The notes: generated by a model from the sequence alone, not told the origin. A stretch of 64,000 nucleotides of DNA from Gymnogyps californianus (GCF_018139145.2 NC_059500.1:57067580-57131579), one strand, 5' to 3'. Shown: positions 1 to 12,731, counted from the first letter of the stretch. Made by a program: numbers and translations.

Positions 1-243
1 TGTGCGTAGGCAGTGGACTCACTTGCTGGGGGTGTTAAAGTGCAGGGGTCCCACGTGCCCTGGAGGCTGGTTTTAACTGCACCTTCCCGCAGGACTGCTG
101 CATCTGTGCTGTGTCTGGCACACCCTGGGGCAGCCAGGGCTGCCCTCTGGACGCAAAGTAGGCATAAGCCCACATAATGCTCCCTTTTAGCATTTTCCTT
201 GTTAATGTACTTCAGCTTCTTCTAAACCATTGATGTGTCCAGC
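1..243. other. Unique DNA, no gene seen
   Basis: I see no domain-bearing frame, RNA gene or repeat here. The segment ends where LTR A begins. The last five bases, CCAGC, are the candidate left target-site duplication of that LTR and match the right side only in part. Confidence 0.5.
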
Positions 244-371
244 TGTCATGGTTTAACCCCAGTCAGCAGCCAAGCACCACGCAGCCGCTCCCTCACTCCC
301 CCCCCGCTCCCGGTGGGAAGGGGAGGAGAATCGGGAAAGAAGGTAGAACTCGTGGGTTGAGATAAGAATAG

Positions 372-377
372 TTTAAT
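372..377 (-). other. Candidate polyadenylation signal in LTR A
   Basis: TTTAAT on the plus strand is ATTAAA, a common polyadenylation hexamer variant, on the minus strand. It lies downstream of the TATA box and just before the conserved CTTATCTCAACCCAC block, where the R/U5 boundary is expected. Copies B, C and D carry the same hexamer. Confidence 0.4.
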
Positions 378-576
378 AACTAAAGCAAAATATAATACTA
401 ACAATAGTAATAATGAAATACGATAATAATAGTAATGAAAATGAATATAACAAAAAAAAGAGGGAAAAAAACCAGTGAAACAAAACCAAAAAACAGTCAT
501 GCACAACGCAATTGCTCACCACCTGTTGACTGATGCCCGAGCAGCAATCCGCCTTTCCCAGCCAACTCGCCCCCAG

Positions 577-584
577 TTTATATA
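577..584 (-). promoter_or_regulatory. TATA box of LTR A
   Basis: TTTATATA on the plus strand reads TATATAAA on the minus strand. It lies at the same place in copies D and E and marks the likely U3/R promoter. Transcription would run toward position 244. Whether it is active cannot be told from sequence. Confidence 0.55.
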
Positions 585-848
585 CTGAGCATGATGTTCT
601 ATGGTATGGAACACCCCTTTGGCTAGTTCGGGTCAGCTGTCCCAGCTATGCTCCCTCCCAGCTTCTTGCACACCTGCTTGCTGGCAGAGCATGGGAAACT
701 GAAAAGTCCTTGGCTTAAGATAAGCGCTGCTTAGCAACAACTAAAACATCAGCGTGTTATCAACATTATTCTCACACTAAATCCAAAACACAGCAGTGTA
801 CCAGCTACTAAGAAGAGAGTTAACTCTGTCCCAGCTGAAAGCAGGACA

Positions 849-3059
849 CCACTGAGCTCAGAATTTTTTTACTATAAGGAGTTAGCTTGGCTTACCTGCT
901 TCTTTCTCTATATTTGACTTATTCCTGGACCTGCAGGACTCTTCTTTGTTTATCTACACATGCAGAGCCCTGTTACACAAATGCGAACAGCAAAATGAGT
1001 AGGTGTGTGGTAAGTGAACTCCTGCATCAAACTGGCATTGCTAATTACTTTGTCAAGTCATTTCCCAATGGGAGAATAATGAAAAGTGAAGCATTAAAGT
1101 TAATGGAAAAATTCAGGTTGAGAAATCAAGCCCTGAAACAGGAAAGATATCCCTGAAGTGAATGTTGCTAACATAAAACAATCATAATCTCTGTGGTCTT
1201 GCTATATGTTGATAAACATTTCTCACAGAAAGTAGAAAGATAAGTGGGACGGAATTATTCCTGCAGTGGGATCTCTGATTTGGGAGATTTCCTGGGATCT
1301 GAATGCTCTGTTTTTCAATCTTAATGGTACTTGTTTACTCTTATTTTTCTGCTTTTTTAAAGGAAGAAGGAGGGAAAGCAACATCTGAACTACTTGGCAC
1401 TCATAACACATATGTTCCATTGGCTACATCTGATCACAAAGGTTACAAGCTCCACCAACTGCGCCAGGAGAGCTTGTAAATTTTCTAAGTTAAATGAAGA
1501 GATTAAGTTTGCTGAACATGCAAAAATCTATCATCTTTGCCAATGGAGCTATTAAACTCTTTGATCCACAGCTGTTTGGCCTGAAGTCTCTCACAGGCAA
1601 GCTGATCTTCATTCTCCATCCTGCCTCTTGCCAGGTACAATTCCCAAAAACGTCTGAACCCCAGAGGAGCCCAAGTTCCCGTGACTTGGATCTTTGTGTG
1701 CTAGGGTCTGCATGGTGGGATTTGTCCCACCTGGTGTTAGCTCTCAGACACAGAGTATGTCATCTAAGCTGGCTGTCCAGCTCTCCCTGTAACCAGCAGA
1801 GATACCTGTGAAGATGGCAGGCTGGTCTGCCTCGGTATGGGACGAGCACACCACGTCGGAGTGCTGAACTACCCATCTCCTTTCACTAATCATGGGGGCA
1901 CCTGGAGAACTAGCTGCCAGTTGATGCCCCATGTTGATCAGGTGAGATGAATTCCACCCAAAGGGCTAACCCAGATGACGGACAGATAAGCTGCCCAGAT
2001 GGGCACCCATTTTAACACCTGTGTGTGTCTGGGATTCACTAGCTGTGTGTCTTTACATGTAAGTCCTTTGAGGGATGTGATCCAAGCCCATTTCACCACG
2101 TGGTCTTATGCACAAGGACACATGGATTTCTCTTCCAGGTCTAAGGAATTATCATCTGTTTAGAGCAAAGATCACATGACAGGTTGCATTCCTGTCTCCA
2201 GGAAAGGGCAAACTGTTTACTTTTAATTACTACTTACTCCAATTTCTTAAGGGAACAAGGCTCATGCTGTTTGCTCTGCCTGCCTATCTTCCTCTCAGTC
2301 AAGCCGTCTTAATAAGCTGCGTTCCCTCTCGCTTGCTCCCTCCATAGCCTCACAAATATTCAGTTTTCAGATGCCCAGCGGCATGGCTTTAACACTAAAG
2401 GTGGACTATCTCCATACCCCATATTCACCTACAGCTTATAGGTTAGGACAGTCTCTTATGAAACGTAGAAAAATATGGGTTTGAGCTTTCCAGGCCGAGG
2501 AGGGTACTCAGCCCATGTCACCCATTGCCTGGACAAGTACTTTGGACATTGAGCTGTAACATCAAAAACTCCCTAAAAGTCTCCCTACCTCAGTTTCTTA
2601 GAATAAGAAAGCATGCCCTTGGATCTAGCCCTTAATGTAGGATTCATGTCTCCTACCTTTAGCCCTCTATAAAACAGGCCTCTGGTTACCTGTACCCAGA
2701 GGGATGGTTTAGGTACCTAAATCCAGGTGTGATGACAGATTTCAAAGCAACCTCTCTGATTACTGCATCCTTTTATCTTAAGAGTGTCTCTTCATCCCTT
2801 CTCAGGTGTGATAGATGAGGAAGTCTAAACTCAATGGAAAACAGGAGATGCCTTACTGGAGATGGAGATAGGCACCATCAGGTATACACCTTCCCTCAGA
2901 TTGGTACCACCCCAGAGATTTCTGAGGAAACTAGGACTAGAAGATGAGGGCTGATCCCTAGGAAGACATATGTGCAAGGATACCTGTTTTTTGAACCCAA
3001 AATGCGCATTAGGCTATATGATCTACTTAACCAAGATGTCAGTATTTCAAGCACACTAG
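849..3059. other. Unique DNA, no gene seen
   Basis: No recognisable gene or RNA. An 89-codon plus-strand frame (887-1156) and a 105-codon frame (1494-1811) match nothing I know and have no supporting splice or promoter context. Near 1634 a TCTTGCCAG|GTACAA string looks like a splice site but is isolated. Composition is ordinary and no tandem repeat is obvious. Confidence 0.5.
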
Positions 3060-3375
3060 AGCCCTTGATTTGCTAAGCAAGTCAAACTCTCCCAGTCTCT
3101 TGACACAAAGTAGAGTTTTTCATCTTACCTCCTCCATATGAATTTCTGTCTCCTGAATGTGGGTTACTGGTCTTGTTCTTGATATTCCAAGTAACACTGA
3201 TTAGTATGCTGTGCAAGGCTGCAAACACTTCCCTATGTCTACTGGAAGTACTTTCCCTAACAAAGCCTAAGATGACATTTGCATTTTGTACAGCTATATC
3301 ACCCTGGTGACTCATAGTAACTCCTGTAAGTGAATAAAATTCCCCGTTCTTTCTCCTTCTCTGTCACTTCCCCAG
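3060..3375 (-). mobile_element. CR1-type LINE ORF2 fragment, decayed
   Basis: Minus-strand translation of about 3200-3315 starts MSHQGDIAVQNAN and goes on ILGFVRESTSSRHREV then LHSIL. This fits the segment near the end of CR1-family reverse transcriptase that has the pattern MSxQxxxxAxxxANxxLG followed by SRxREVxxxLYSxLVRPHLEY. The HLEY part appears as YLEY (near 3183-3195) only after a frame shift, so the copy carries an indel. Upstream, the minus strand at 3316-3370 still resembles the expected DNA of the preceding LGVLVDEKL stretch, though the frame is broken. Similarity fades below about 3060. The piece is 5' truncated and non-functional, and it probably inserted long ago. The match is from memory of the family, not from a search; the limits are approximate. 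Confidence 0.65.
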
Positions 3376-3434
3376 ACTCCTGCAGAAATGTAGCAGTGAA
3401 TGCCCTGGGTGAATCCCCAGACTACTGCAGAAAT
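3369..3434. repeat. Near-perfect direct repeat, 45-bp spacing
   Basis: TCCCCAGACTCCTGCAGAAA at 3369 recurs at 3414 with one mismatch (CTCC against CTAC); the match covers 21 bases. The 45-bp offset suggests a local tandem duplication whose second copy keeps only the first half. It lies at the edge of the CR1 fragment. Confidence 0.75.
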
Positions 3435-6400
3435 CCTCTTGTTAGATACTAACGGCATGATCTTGAAACAGGTGTTAAATTTCAACACTACTACTATTAT
3501 TCCAGACTTGCAGGTTATCTGTTTCTACCTGTACCACGTTCAGATGCCTTTCTGTGCCAAGTTGTCTCCTGCAAGTGGCTAATGAGCAAATTTCATTAAC
3601 ACACACCTACTTTTTCAACCATAGTCCTTGATGGAAACAGCTGAAAAGATCCTGAATCCCCTGGGAAATGCTAAAAGCTGTCCTTCAGCACAACCCGTTG
3701 CCATCTCCCTTTAAAGCCATTTCTTACTTTCTTGCTACAGTTTGTGTGCTTTTCCTTTTTTTCCCCTCCATTTTAACTAATGATTTCCCATATCACGAGT
3801 GCTTCTCTGATGCTCAGACAGCTTTGCTCGGCTGCAATCAGCTTCCTTAAAGCAATCAGTCAGCTCTCTTGCAAGGAAAGGCATTAGGCTGGCCTGGTAC
3901 CTTCCAGCTGGCAGGCCCAGGCTGCTATTCTTTCTTTGATTTTTCATTAATCACCACATTATTAAGTATTCCTTTCCTTTAAAATTTGCCCTGTACTCTT
4001 GCATACTATTACAATCAAGCTAACGTGCCTTTAGATGCAAGTTCACTTTCTTAATTAGAGTTACTGTATTTACTGTTCTCAAGTCATGTGGATTCCTCTC
4101 CTTCAGGGCTTGACAAAATTACTTGGAGTGGCTGCCAGGTCTTTGAGCGTCCTGTGGTGGGGGATCTGCTCGCCCCTGGCCGAGTGCATCCAGCTCTCAG
4201 AGTTTTGCTTCTCCCCCGAGGAGGTATTTTCAATTTCCTGACACTCATCCCATATCTGTCCTGCTTTTCTCCAGATTTTAATGTTCTTAGAGAAAACCAA
4301 AGCTGAGTTTCATTTAGTGTTTTCACACACCTACACCAGCTCTAATCCTCTCAGTATAAAAACATCACTTCTTTTCTCCTTTAAAATCTTTGTGTTTCAA
4401 TAGCTAAATAACTTTTTACAATTTCCTTTTATTATTACTATTTAATTTCCTCTGCAAACTTCTAACTTGGTTTGACTTTGGCAATGTTTACCCCAGCCCT
4501 GTGCTTCCTGGCCTCCAAAATGAAGTTTTCTTTCCTGATTAGCTCTTTCCTCCTTTCCAGATGGATGGTGTGCTGGACTTTCTAAGGTGGTTCTCCATCC
4601 ATTTCAGTCTGTAGCCCCTTCCTGCAAGTTTTCCTCCTTGTGAAGTGAATTCCAGAGAGCTTCTTGCAGCTTTTATTGAAAATAAATTATAGATCTCCTT
4701 CAGCTGAAGTACCTTACAACTCTTTGGCCTGACTGGCCTCACTAATCAGCTCACCTTCTGAAATCTGTGCTTTTGAAACTGAAAATCTGACTTCTTTTCG
4801 TATATGCCTCTGTTTCATCTAAAACAAATCAACTCAGTTTGGCTAGTGGCTCAGTTTAGCTCTGAAATTAATGTTAGTCTTTCCACTGGCTCTAGAAACT
4901 TGGATCTGTCCTGTTTAAATGTTCTCCAGGGCTGAGGGTGTAAACACAGTGTTATGGGCCACAGTTTCAGCTGGTTTAAATTGCTAAAGCTCTGCTGGAC
5001 TCTGGCCAGTCAAGTGGAGTCTCCCTTCTCTAAGAAGCTGAAGTTTTCATCAAAGTATTTTGGAAGCAACTACAGTCTCTTAAATTACTAAGAAAAGAGA
5101 TATTATTGCCATCTTTCCACAGATGAAACTGCAATAAAATCTATGTTCCCACACTGTTTATAGTAGTCTCCAAATTAATTTACTATACCTGTCATAATAT
5201 ATTATCAATGCCTTCCATGTGCATTACCTCATTTGAGAGCCTCTTCTTGTTGTACAGAGCAAATGGCAGGAAAAATTTAATGTGATACAAATAACCTTTG
5301 CATTGATTTAACTCTGCGTACCCAGACTCTCCTGGTCCTCCTACTTGCGGTGTTTGCAAGTTAGCATTTAGACAGTGGCAGCAGTAAAGAGAGAGGGGTA
5401 GACCAGCACCAATCTTCAGAATCTCCAGTGAGTTAAGCAGAGCAGGCTACAAACGGGCCAGAGGCTAATTATCATATCAAAGTTTGACTAAGTGGTAGCA
5501 CACTGAATTGAACAGCAAGATTACACAGTCTGAGAGTGTTAGATCCTCATCGCTTCTTCCCCTCCGTTACACTCTACCACATCCCTATCACCGGGCACAT
5601 CTAAAGACATGCCAGAGGAGAGAAGAGGAGGACAGAGAACTCAAAAGGACTGTAGCACAAGTAAAATGTGCCAGTTGCCTCCGAAGGCATTTTGTATCTT
5701 AGGGCGAAATAATATATTTCCGTAAGGTTAAGGGTGAAGTTGTTCAACACAAACTAATAATAACAAAGCCTGTAATGGCTTTCTGCCACCCACCACCCAA
5801 TGTTAATATTGTCTGATAGCGTGCTGTTACTCATTCAGCAATAATACAGCGTTAGCTGGTCCTGAATAGCTGCTCACACTTGACATGCTTTGAAGTATTT
5901 GCATGGGTAGCTCCTCCTCAGGATTTAAACAAAGGGAGGCATGAATTCCAGCATTCAGCTTGTCCTTTCCTTCCTGCATCTCCCAACTTATACGCGCTCT
6001 AAAATACATACCAACCTTATCACAGGCTGCTTGGTTCATTGTAATAGGTAGGCTAAGAGAGCAAACATGCGTTTCAGTGATTACCTGCCTGGTACAGGAA
6101 CACAGGTCGGCAAACATTAGCCTAAGAACAAGCCACTTCATTTTTGACAGATATTATAGACTCCTGAGGAAAACAAACCAGCCCTCTTTCTATTTTTAAC
6201 TCTCTGCTTGACACAGTGCCCACTTCAGACTGACTGCAAGCCCAACTGTTGGATGCTGTGCCGATGGAGAGGGGGAGTGCTCACACCTCTGACTGCTGCG
6301 GGGCAGGAGGAGGGAGCTAGAGGCAGCAGCGCAGGGAGGAAAATGGAGGCAAAGATGAGTCCCTCGAAGGCAGGGGCAGCCCTTTCAGTGGTGGATGCCT

Positions 6401-7600
6401 GCTCACGCCCTCTGCATGCTTCACGATAACATCGCTGTAGCCATGGATGAACTGAGGCTGAGCTGAAAAGAAATGCTTGAGTCCGAAAATGTGTCAATTT
6501 TGCTTTTTTTCTTCCTTCCAAATTGTTCCTCTCTTAAGGTATTGAATCCAGTTCAATGTTAGGCTAGTGCAACTCAAACCACTTGGACCACTGCAACACC
6601 AAGCTAAACTCTCAGCAGTCAAGTAACCGGACCATGCCCTCTTAGCATACGCTGTCTCCTTGAGGCACAGGTCACACATAGTTTCCTAAACATTGAGAAC
6701 CCTCAAAATAAGTAGGAGTGTCACCAAAACTCAAATGCTTCTTGATCCTCTGTAGTTTATACTGCACTCATTTCTGACATGGATTGTAGGTTATTTTTAG
6801 CCTTAAAAAGCAAACAAATAAAAAACCTCACCCTCTTTTTCTGTCTTATGTGCAAAACATTGTTTCCTCTTTGGAGGAAAAACTGAAGTCCCAGATGCAT
6901 GCACACTAAGGCGAAAAAGTCATTGTAGTTTATATTTGTGCTATACCAGTTGTTTTCAGTTGTTTGGGTTTTTTTTAGTGAAGGCACAGACGCCTATATA
7001 GCAAATTTTAGCCTGCTGACATGGTCTTACTTTTCTCAGTTGCCTTCTGCAGACTCTGTAGAGGCATCCCACGGATTCCCTGAGGTTTCTGGGGTCCTCA
7101 GTGTAAAAAAATACCCACTGCACTATGCAGCAGCACAGAGCTGAGGCTTTGGTGCACTGTGGTTCTGGACACTGTTTTTGCAGCAATGTTAGAAAGCTGA
7201 ATTCTAACCTCTTTGGGTGGAGGAAACCTTATTTAAAAGCTGAGAAGGCTATTGTAGTTGGAAGTCAAGGTTTTTCCTTTCCTCACCAGGAGACCCTGTG
7301 GGAAAATGGAGAAAGTGATATCATTAGGGTTTATCGAACCTAGATAATTTAGGATAGTGGGAAAGGCTGTCAAAACCTATTGCTTAATATGTCAGGTTTA
7401 TGAGCTTGGCTACATGAGGTATTTAGGGGCCTGTTAGTGTGTAAAAGGTGAAAGTGGGAATTTAAAAGCCTAATAGCTATTTCTATGCTTGTGTTGATCC
7501 TGTGCTTCTTCCCTGCTATGCCATGTAATTTTCATATAGTTAAATGCATGTAATATTTATGCATATTCTATAGCATGTGCAGAGTTTAATCTGATGATCT
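3435..7600. other. Unique DNA, no gene seen
   Basis: No gene is supported. Overlapping frames at 4084-4326 (both strands) and 6208-6521 (both strands) coincide with slightly GC-richer DNA and have no recognisable domain. A purine-rich, GC-rich patch lies near 6260-6350. The rest is ordinary AT-leaning sequence. Confidence 0.45.
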
Positions 7601-10600
7601 GCTGCCATTTAGCTTAATCCGGTTTGGAAAGGCCAGCAGAAGACACTGGAGCTAGTGCTGTGCTGGCTGTCCCCCACCAACTATCATGCATTTTCCCCAC
7701 TGCTTTTCAGCCAGAACAAATACATCAGTTCTTCATTTTCCCACATTGGTGCCAGCTGCGGTGTCAGAGAAACATGCAGCTCTCGAGGAGAACAAGTGCA
7801 TCTCCCAGGCTGAAGGCTCACCAAGTGGTGATGGCTGAACAGTGCTGCCCTGAAAGCTTTGGGGAAAGGATTCCCCTCCCACCAGCTCTGGGAGGCAGTG
7901 AGCCCATGGGGCCTGCCAGTGCCCTTGGCAGGAGCTGGGTGGAGGATGCAGCGAGTCCTGGCTAGCTCACTCCTGTCATCTCCTGCCCATGAGCAACTTC
8001 CCAACTGTCCTTTCCCCTCAAATGATTGCTTACAGTTTGCAAAGACATGAAAATGTTGTTATGCTGCTCATGTGGTCAGCAAACAGCCTTCCTTGTTTTA
8101 CCGTTCACACTCAGAAGTAGCTCTTGGGGTGGGAACAAGTCACTGCAGTGTAAGGCACGATGTGAGCTTGCAGTGCATCAGCTGCACTGGGGAAATGCTG
8201 CACGCTCTTGCCTGGTGGCTCTCTGCAAAAAACAGAGGTAGCTTCTCGCCCTGGGGAACAGGGCACTTCTTTGTCTTTGTATGTCATGATGTGGGGTCTG
8301 GAAAGCTGCCTGCAAGCTCATCTGGCCACCACGGCAGTCTGAAGCCTTGCAATCAGTCTCTGATGTCCTTTATTGTCCTTTTCATGTAGCTTGCTGTGTT
8401 GCTGTCATGCTGCTTTTTACACAAATGGTGTCGGTGTGAATTTCATTGTGGAAACTTCCAGCTATCAGGCTTGATCTTGATTGTTGTCTCAAATTCATAT
8501 TCCAGTGCTTCATTTTAATCAGCATCTATTGCTAGAGGGTTTTTTTAAGAACAAACAAATATTTAGATGCAGGCATTCACTCACTTGTAGAATAATTTAT
8601 CTGATAAAGATTTGGCTTGATATTTTATGTCTTTCTTCCTCACGAGGAAGGGTATTACGACTCTGTAAAATTTGCCATGTGCCTACTCCCAGTGTAGAAA
8701 ACACAGCACCTGAAACCAGTAATAAACCAACTTTTCCTATCCATCTCCTTAACGGCCCTGTGTTTATTCATAGGTCTGAGATAAAGCGATAAAAGATTTC
8801 CCTTGGAGAGTGTTGGCTCTTTCAGCAGACCAATTTCTTTCAGCATTGTAAACAATGTACATGGGAAGAAAATTGTGCACACTTTTTGTGCTGCTGGTAC
8901 CTGGAGGAGCTTCTAATCTTTCCTGCCATTATTAATTCATGTGGGCTTTTTTTTTTTTTTAGCAAGCACATAATAATGCTTAACCAGATCCATAGTTCCC
9001 AAGCTGGAAACTGCAATTAATATCAGTGATGATTAAGCCCTTCTCAGACTGTTCTCATGTTTTTGTCCCTCCAGCTCACCACTAGGAATGAGCACTGAGC
9101 TCACAGCATCGAGGGGTTTAAAATCTGACATTATGGTACTTTTTGCTGTGATTGGGCCTGGCTGGTTAACCCCACTGGTGCTGATGAGATGTCAGACACT
9201 GGAAAATGAAGGATTCACATGTACTTACTGCTTTTAACAAGTCTTCAGTGGGATGTCAGCTATGGAAGGAGTGGAAGAACTCAGTCCTGGAATGATTGTT
9301 ACTCTGCTGGACCAGTGTGTGTGACTGTCTGAGAGCAGTTTACACTCATGGGGCTGTATGAAGATCTCACTCCCGTGTAAATCGTGTCTGCTTTGAAGTC
9401 AAGGAAATTCCACTAGCAGGGAACAAGTGTGAGATCAGAATCAAACACCAAAGAGTTGTGATCTTCCTACTGCTAAGAGGCAAGCGTAGGGATTTCATTT
9501 TTCAGAGGTTGCTGCTGTGTGAGCTGACATGTTTGCTTTACATAATTATGGTTGACTACAGCCATACCCAGGGAAGGGAGTGGTGATGTTCAATGCAGGC
9601 ACACACACACAAAAGCTGAGGGCAGGCGCCTGCAGAATATTGATAACAGAATAATGCTAGTTGGCAGAAGAGTGAATGCGTAGCAGCAAATCTCTGAATC
9701 TCATTCACATGCACTTTGAAGGCCATTGGCATGGCGGTTTATGGAAATGCAAAGTATTATTACTCTACAGCTCCCATTTCCTTCCTCCTGGGTTGTTCTT
9801 TCAGACCAAACACTGCCCACGTGCCAAAGTATCTACATCAAGCAAAGAAATGCCGCGTGAAGATGGGAGTCACCTTTTCATATTTTATTCATACGTGGAT
9901 TGTGAGAGAAAATGTATTGCATGAGAGCACATGAGGGAGGATCAAAGTCACAGCAGCAAAGCCTGAGACTCAGCGTGAAAGGTCAGGTGCAGTACTGTCT
10001 GAACAGCCCATTTAAAAAGCAGCTCTAGGATGGTCAGAAACCTCCTTACCCATCACTGAGTAGCTAAGCTTGAATCCTCCGCCACCCTGTTCCAGCACAG
10101 ACAGCTCCTGGCAGGTTTCCCTCCTTTATACCTAGTGTGGGAGGCAGGAGCACTTCAGGCCAAGACAGCATATTTTCCGGACATTTTATAACTCTGCTCC
10201 AGGGACTCCCAGTTCCTGATTACTCTTCTCCCTTTCCTTAGCCGTCCTGTCAAACTTGACAGCTGGGAGATTTGAGGGAGAGCTTTGTTCTGCCTGCCCA
10301 TATTTTTCTCTCATTTCTTCTCCCCAGAAGCTGAAGAAAACTAAATGTCAAGCTCCTCTCCCTTTTCAGATGACCAGGGCCAATGCAAACACCAGGTAAT
10401 GGCTTCCTCAGCTGGAGCTCCTCCATCTCAGCAGAGCTGCGGCTGCTCGCTGGCATTCCCCCGCAGGGAGGGACCTCTCCGTTCGCAGGATGCTGGTAAA
10501 GCCGTTAGAGGCACCATGTGCGCCTCACTTGAACTCACCACAAATAGTTTTTCTGTCAACATGGGCAGTGGATATAGATTAGGTCATCTTCTAGATTGTT

Positions 10601-12445
10601 CTAGGGCTCTCTGGGGCTCAGGCCAAAATAGCCTGTTTCGAGAATCATTTGACCGTAAAGAGCTTTTTAAATATCCTTTCTTTTCCCTGGGCTTTGCTGG
10701 GGGGCAGAGACTGTCCTTCAAGCTGAAGCATCTGCTTCTGCGGTGCTCTCTTCAGGAATTAAGAATGGAGATCTTTATTTTATCCTGGTAGTGTGATGTA
10801 GGATTGAGGTTATCATACTAAAATCTACTCTTTTTTTTTTTTTAATTATGTGCTAGAGCTCCTTATGTTTTTTCACCGCTAAAGAAAACAGTTGTTCCGA
10901 CCCCCACACCTGGCATCCCACTGGGGTAGATATGTGCCATTGCTGCCCCTGGTCCAGCCCCAGGGAGGCTGAGGAAGTCCCAGCACCTGCTGGGACTGGG
11001 GGCCCTGTGCAAAGGGCAGCCAACAGCCCTGCAGCTGTGGCCAGTTGTGAGGCTTCTGCCTTCCCCATTTTGCAGCTTTTGTAGCCTGCGAGAGGCAGTG
11101 GGTTGCCTTGCTAAGAGTCAGTAGAAATACTGAAGGGGCTGTAGGATGGTAACAACAGCGTACGGTGTGAAAACCAAGACTGTTAAACACGCTTGCAAGT
11201 GCCGTGGTGCATCAGTGTTGCTCTAGCTTTGAAACGGGTGATGTTGCAGAGCGGGGCATGTGCCCCGAGAACTGGGGTGAGCATCCCAGGGCAGGTGCCG
11301 GCAGCTCTGCCACTGTCCTGCCACCTGCCAGAGGTGAGGACAGGTGGGGGGACAGCGGGTCTTGGCATGGCCCGCAACAGGGGTCTCACCCATCTGGGCT
11401 GGCTGCATTTCTCTCCTGGCTGCATGCAGCATCTTTTATTGGGGAAAGAGCTGCTGGTACAGTGCTAAGGACCTCCCTTTATTTACTGGCCAAAGGTTTT
11501 GTTTCATAGAAGCCACAGTAAGAAAGCAACAGCTTGTGTTGAGAGAGAAACTGAACAAAAATGATGAGTTGTATTGAATTTGGCACTAGCTTGCAGGGTT
11601 TGTCAGGAGGAGGGATTGCAGGGGTTGGCTTTCATTTTGTCTCATTTTCTTGAAGCATGGCACTGTGTAAATGATTGAAGGAGGAGGTATTGACTTACTC
11701 CTGCTGTCACCATCCTAGAATATTAGGCCAGTAAGAGGGCTCTCACTGCTATTTACGATCCCTCAAAAGATCATCAAATTGTGATTAAAAAAACTCCAAC
11801 AACAAATCAGAGGAAAGGGAAGACTAGCTGCCCGAGAGGCAGGCAATCTCTTTGTACCCACCTACCTCCTTACAGTCAGACAAATACCACGATCTGACTG
11901 TGGCTCCTAGATGAATGGGTATGTTCATCTGCAGAACTCAGCTTTCATTATGCAGGATTTTTGTACTTTTTTCAACCCAGAAAGTTTGCTTGCTATGTGC
12001 CTAGTGATCTGACACGACAGAGAGAGAGGTTTTGCCTTTAGCATAAGAGTTTCTTTTGACCAAACTGAAGGTTGTCTGTGTCAGCTCATTCCCATCGAGC
12101 ATTTTCACCCTCCCACACGCAGCCTTGATGTCAAGAGGAGAGTTTCAGAGTGTCCTGCTTCTCCCAGTCCATCCATTTGCATGGAAGTTCCCAGGGTATC
12201 TCACAGCTACTTGGTTTTTCAACTGTGAGGAGTCTTTCTAGCTAGTACAAGTGATAATGACAACAACACTGACACTTTCACAAATGGAATGACATTGAAA
12301 AAGCAAAATCCACTATCCAAACTACTTGCAGTGAAATTGATTTCTTCCTAGAATTAAAACACAAGATGCTCTGCAGGCATGCAGATAAAGATGGGATTTT
12401 AATGATATCCACTGTGATTTGCTGTAGAGATAATGATGAACTCCT
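7601..12445. other. Unique DNA with GC-richer patches, no gene seen
   Basis: GC-richer stretches near 7620-8000, 10,380-10,520 and 10,900-11,450 carry several overlapping frames of 70-148 codons on both strands, none with a domain I recognise. The longest (10,345-10,791, plus, 148 codons) is low in family-like features. T runs occur at 8947-8960 and 10,831-10,843, and a short (AC)n tract lies near 9600-9611. Confidence 0.45.
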
Positions 12446-12450
12446 GCTCC
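12446..12450. repeat. Left target-site duplication of LTR B
   Basis: GCTCC directly precedes the LTR and is repeated exactly at 13,044-13,048. A perfect 5-bp duplication fixes both ends of the insertion. Confidence 0.85.
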
Positions 12451-12710
12451 TGTGCTGGTTTTGGCTGGGATAGTTAATTTTCTTCATAGTAGCTGGTATG
12501 GAGCTATGTTTTGGATTTGTGCTGAAACCAGTGTTGATAACATAGGGATGTTTTAGTTACTGCTGAGCAGTGCTTACACAGAGTCAAGGCCTTTTCTGCT
12601 TCTCACACCACCCCACCAGTCAGTAGGCGGGGGGTGCACAAGAAGTTGGGAGGGGACACAGCCGGGACAGCTGACCCCAACTGACCAAAGGGATATTCCA
12701 TACCATATGG

Positions 12711-12715
12711 CGTCA
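12711..12715 (+). promoter_or_regulatory. CGTCA half-site upstream of LTR B TATA
   Basis: CGTCA is the half-site of a cAMP-response (CREB/ATF) element and lies ten bases before the TATA box. Copy E has ATCATG here, so the half-site is not kept in every copy. Binding is inference. Confidence 0.3.
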
Positions 12716-12724
12716 TGCTCAGCG

Positions 12725-12731
12725 TATAAAA
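12725..12731 (+). promoter_or_regulatory. TATA box of LTR B
   Basis: TATAAAA lies at the place where copies A, D and E carry TATATAAA. The transcription start is expected roughly 25-30 bases downstream, near the point where B stops matching the other subfamily. Confidence 0.55.

Larger units (their letters stand above)
244..848 (-). mobile_element. Solo endogenous-retrovirus LTR, copy A
   Basis: This is a complete LTR on the minus strand. On the plus strand it opens with TGTCATGGTTTAACCCC and closes with AGCAGGACA, so it has the TG...CA ends of a retroviral LTR. It aligns by eye along its whole length with copies D (reverse) and E (opposite strand). Shared blocks are the GGGTTGAGATAAGAA segment near 355, the TATT/AATA-rich tract near 390-440, CAATTGCTCACCAC near 509 and the TATA region near 577. 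No gag, pol or env sequence adjoins it, so it is a solo LTR left by recombination between the two ends of a provirus. Flanks CCAGC (239-243) and CCACT (849-853) agree at only three of five positions. The family looks like a widespread avian ERV LTR, and the 5-bp duplications at copies B and E suit an ERVL-like group, but I cannot assign a database name. Confidence 0.88.

Noticed and set aside
246..506. 86-codon minus frame with Phe/Tyr-rich hydrophobic region
   Set aside because: It runs through the AT-rich tract of LTR A on its sense strand; not a viral gene.
533..718. A 61-codon frame (starting MPEQQSAFPSQLAPSLYT) that recurs at 29,962-30,159 (+) and 51,064-51,306 (-)
   Set aside because: All three copies lie antisense inside LTRs A, D and E. 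The resemblance follows from LTR homology; there is no known domain and no sign of a gene.
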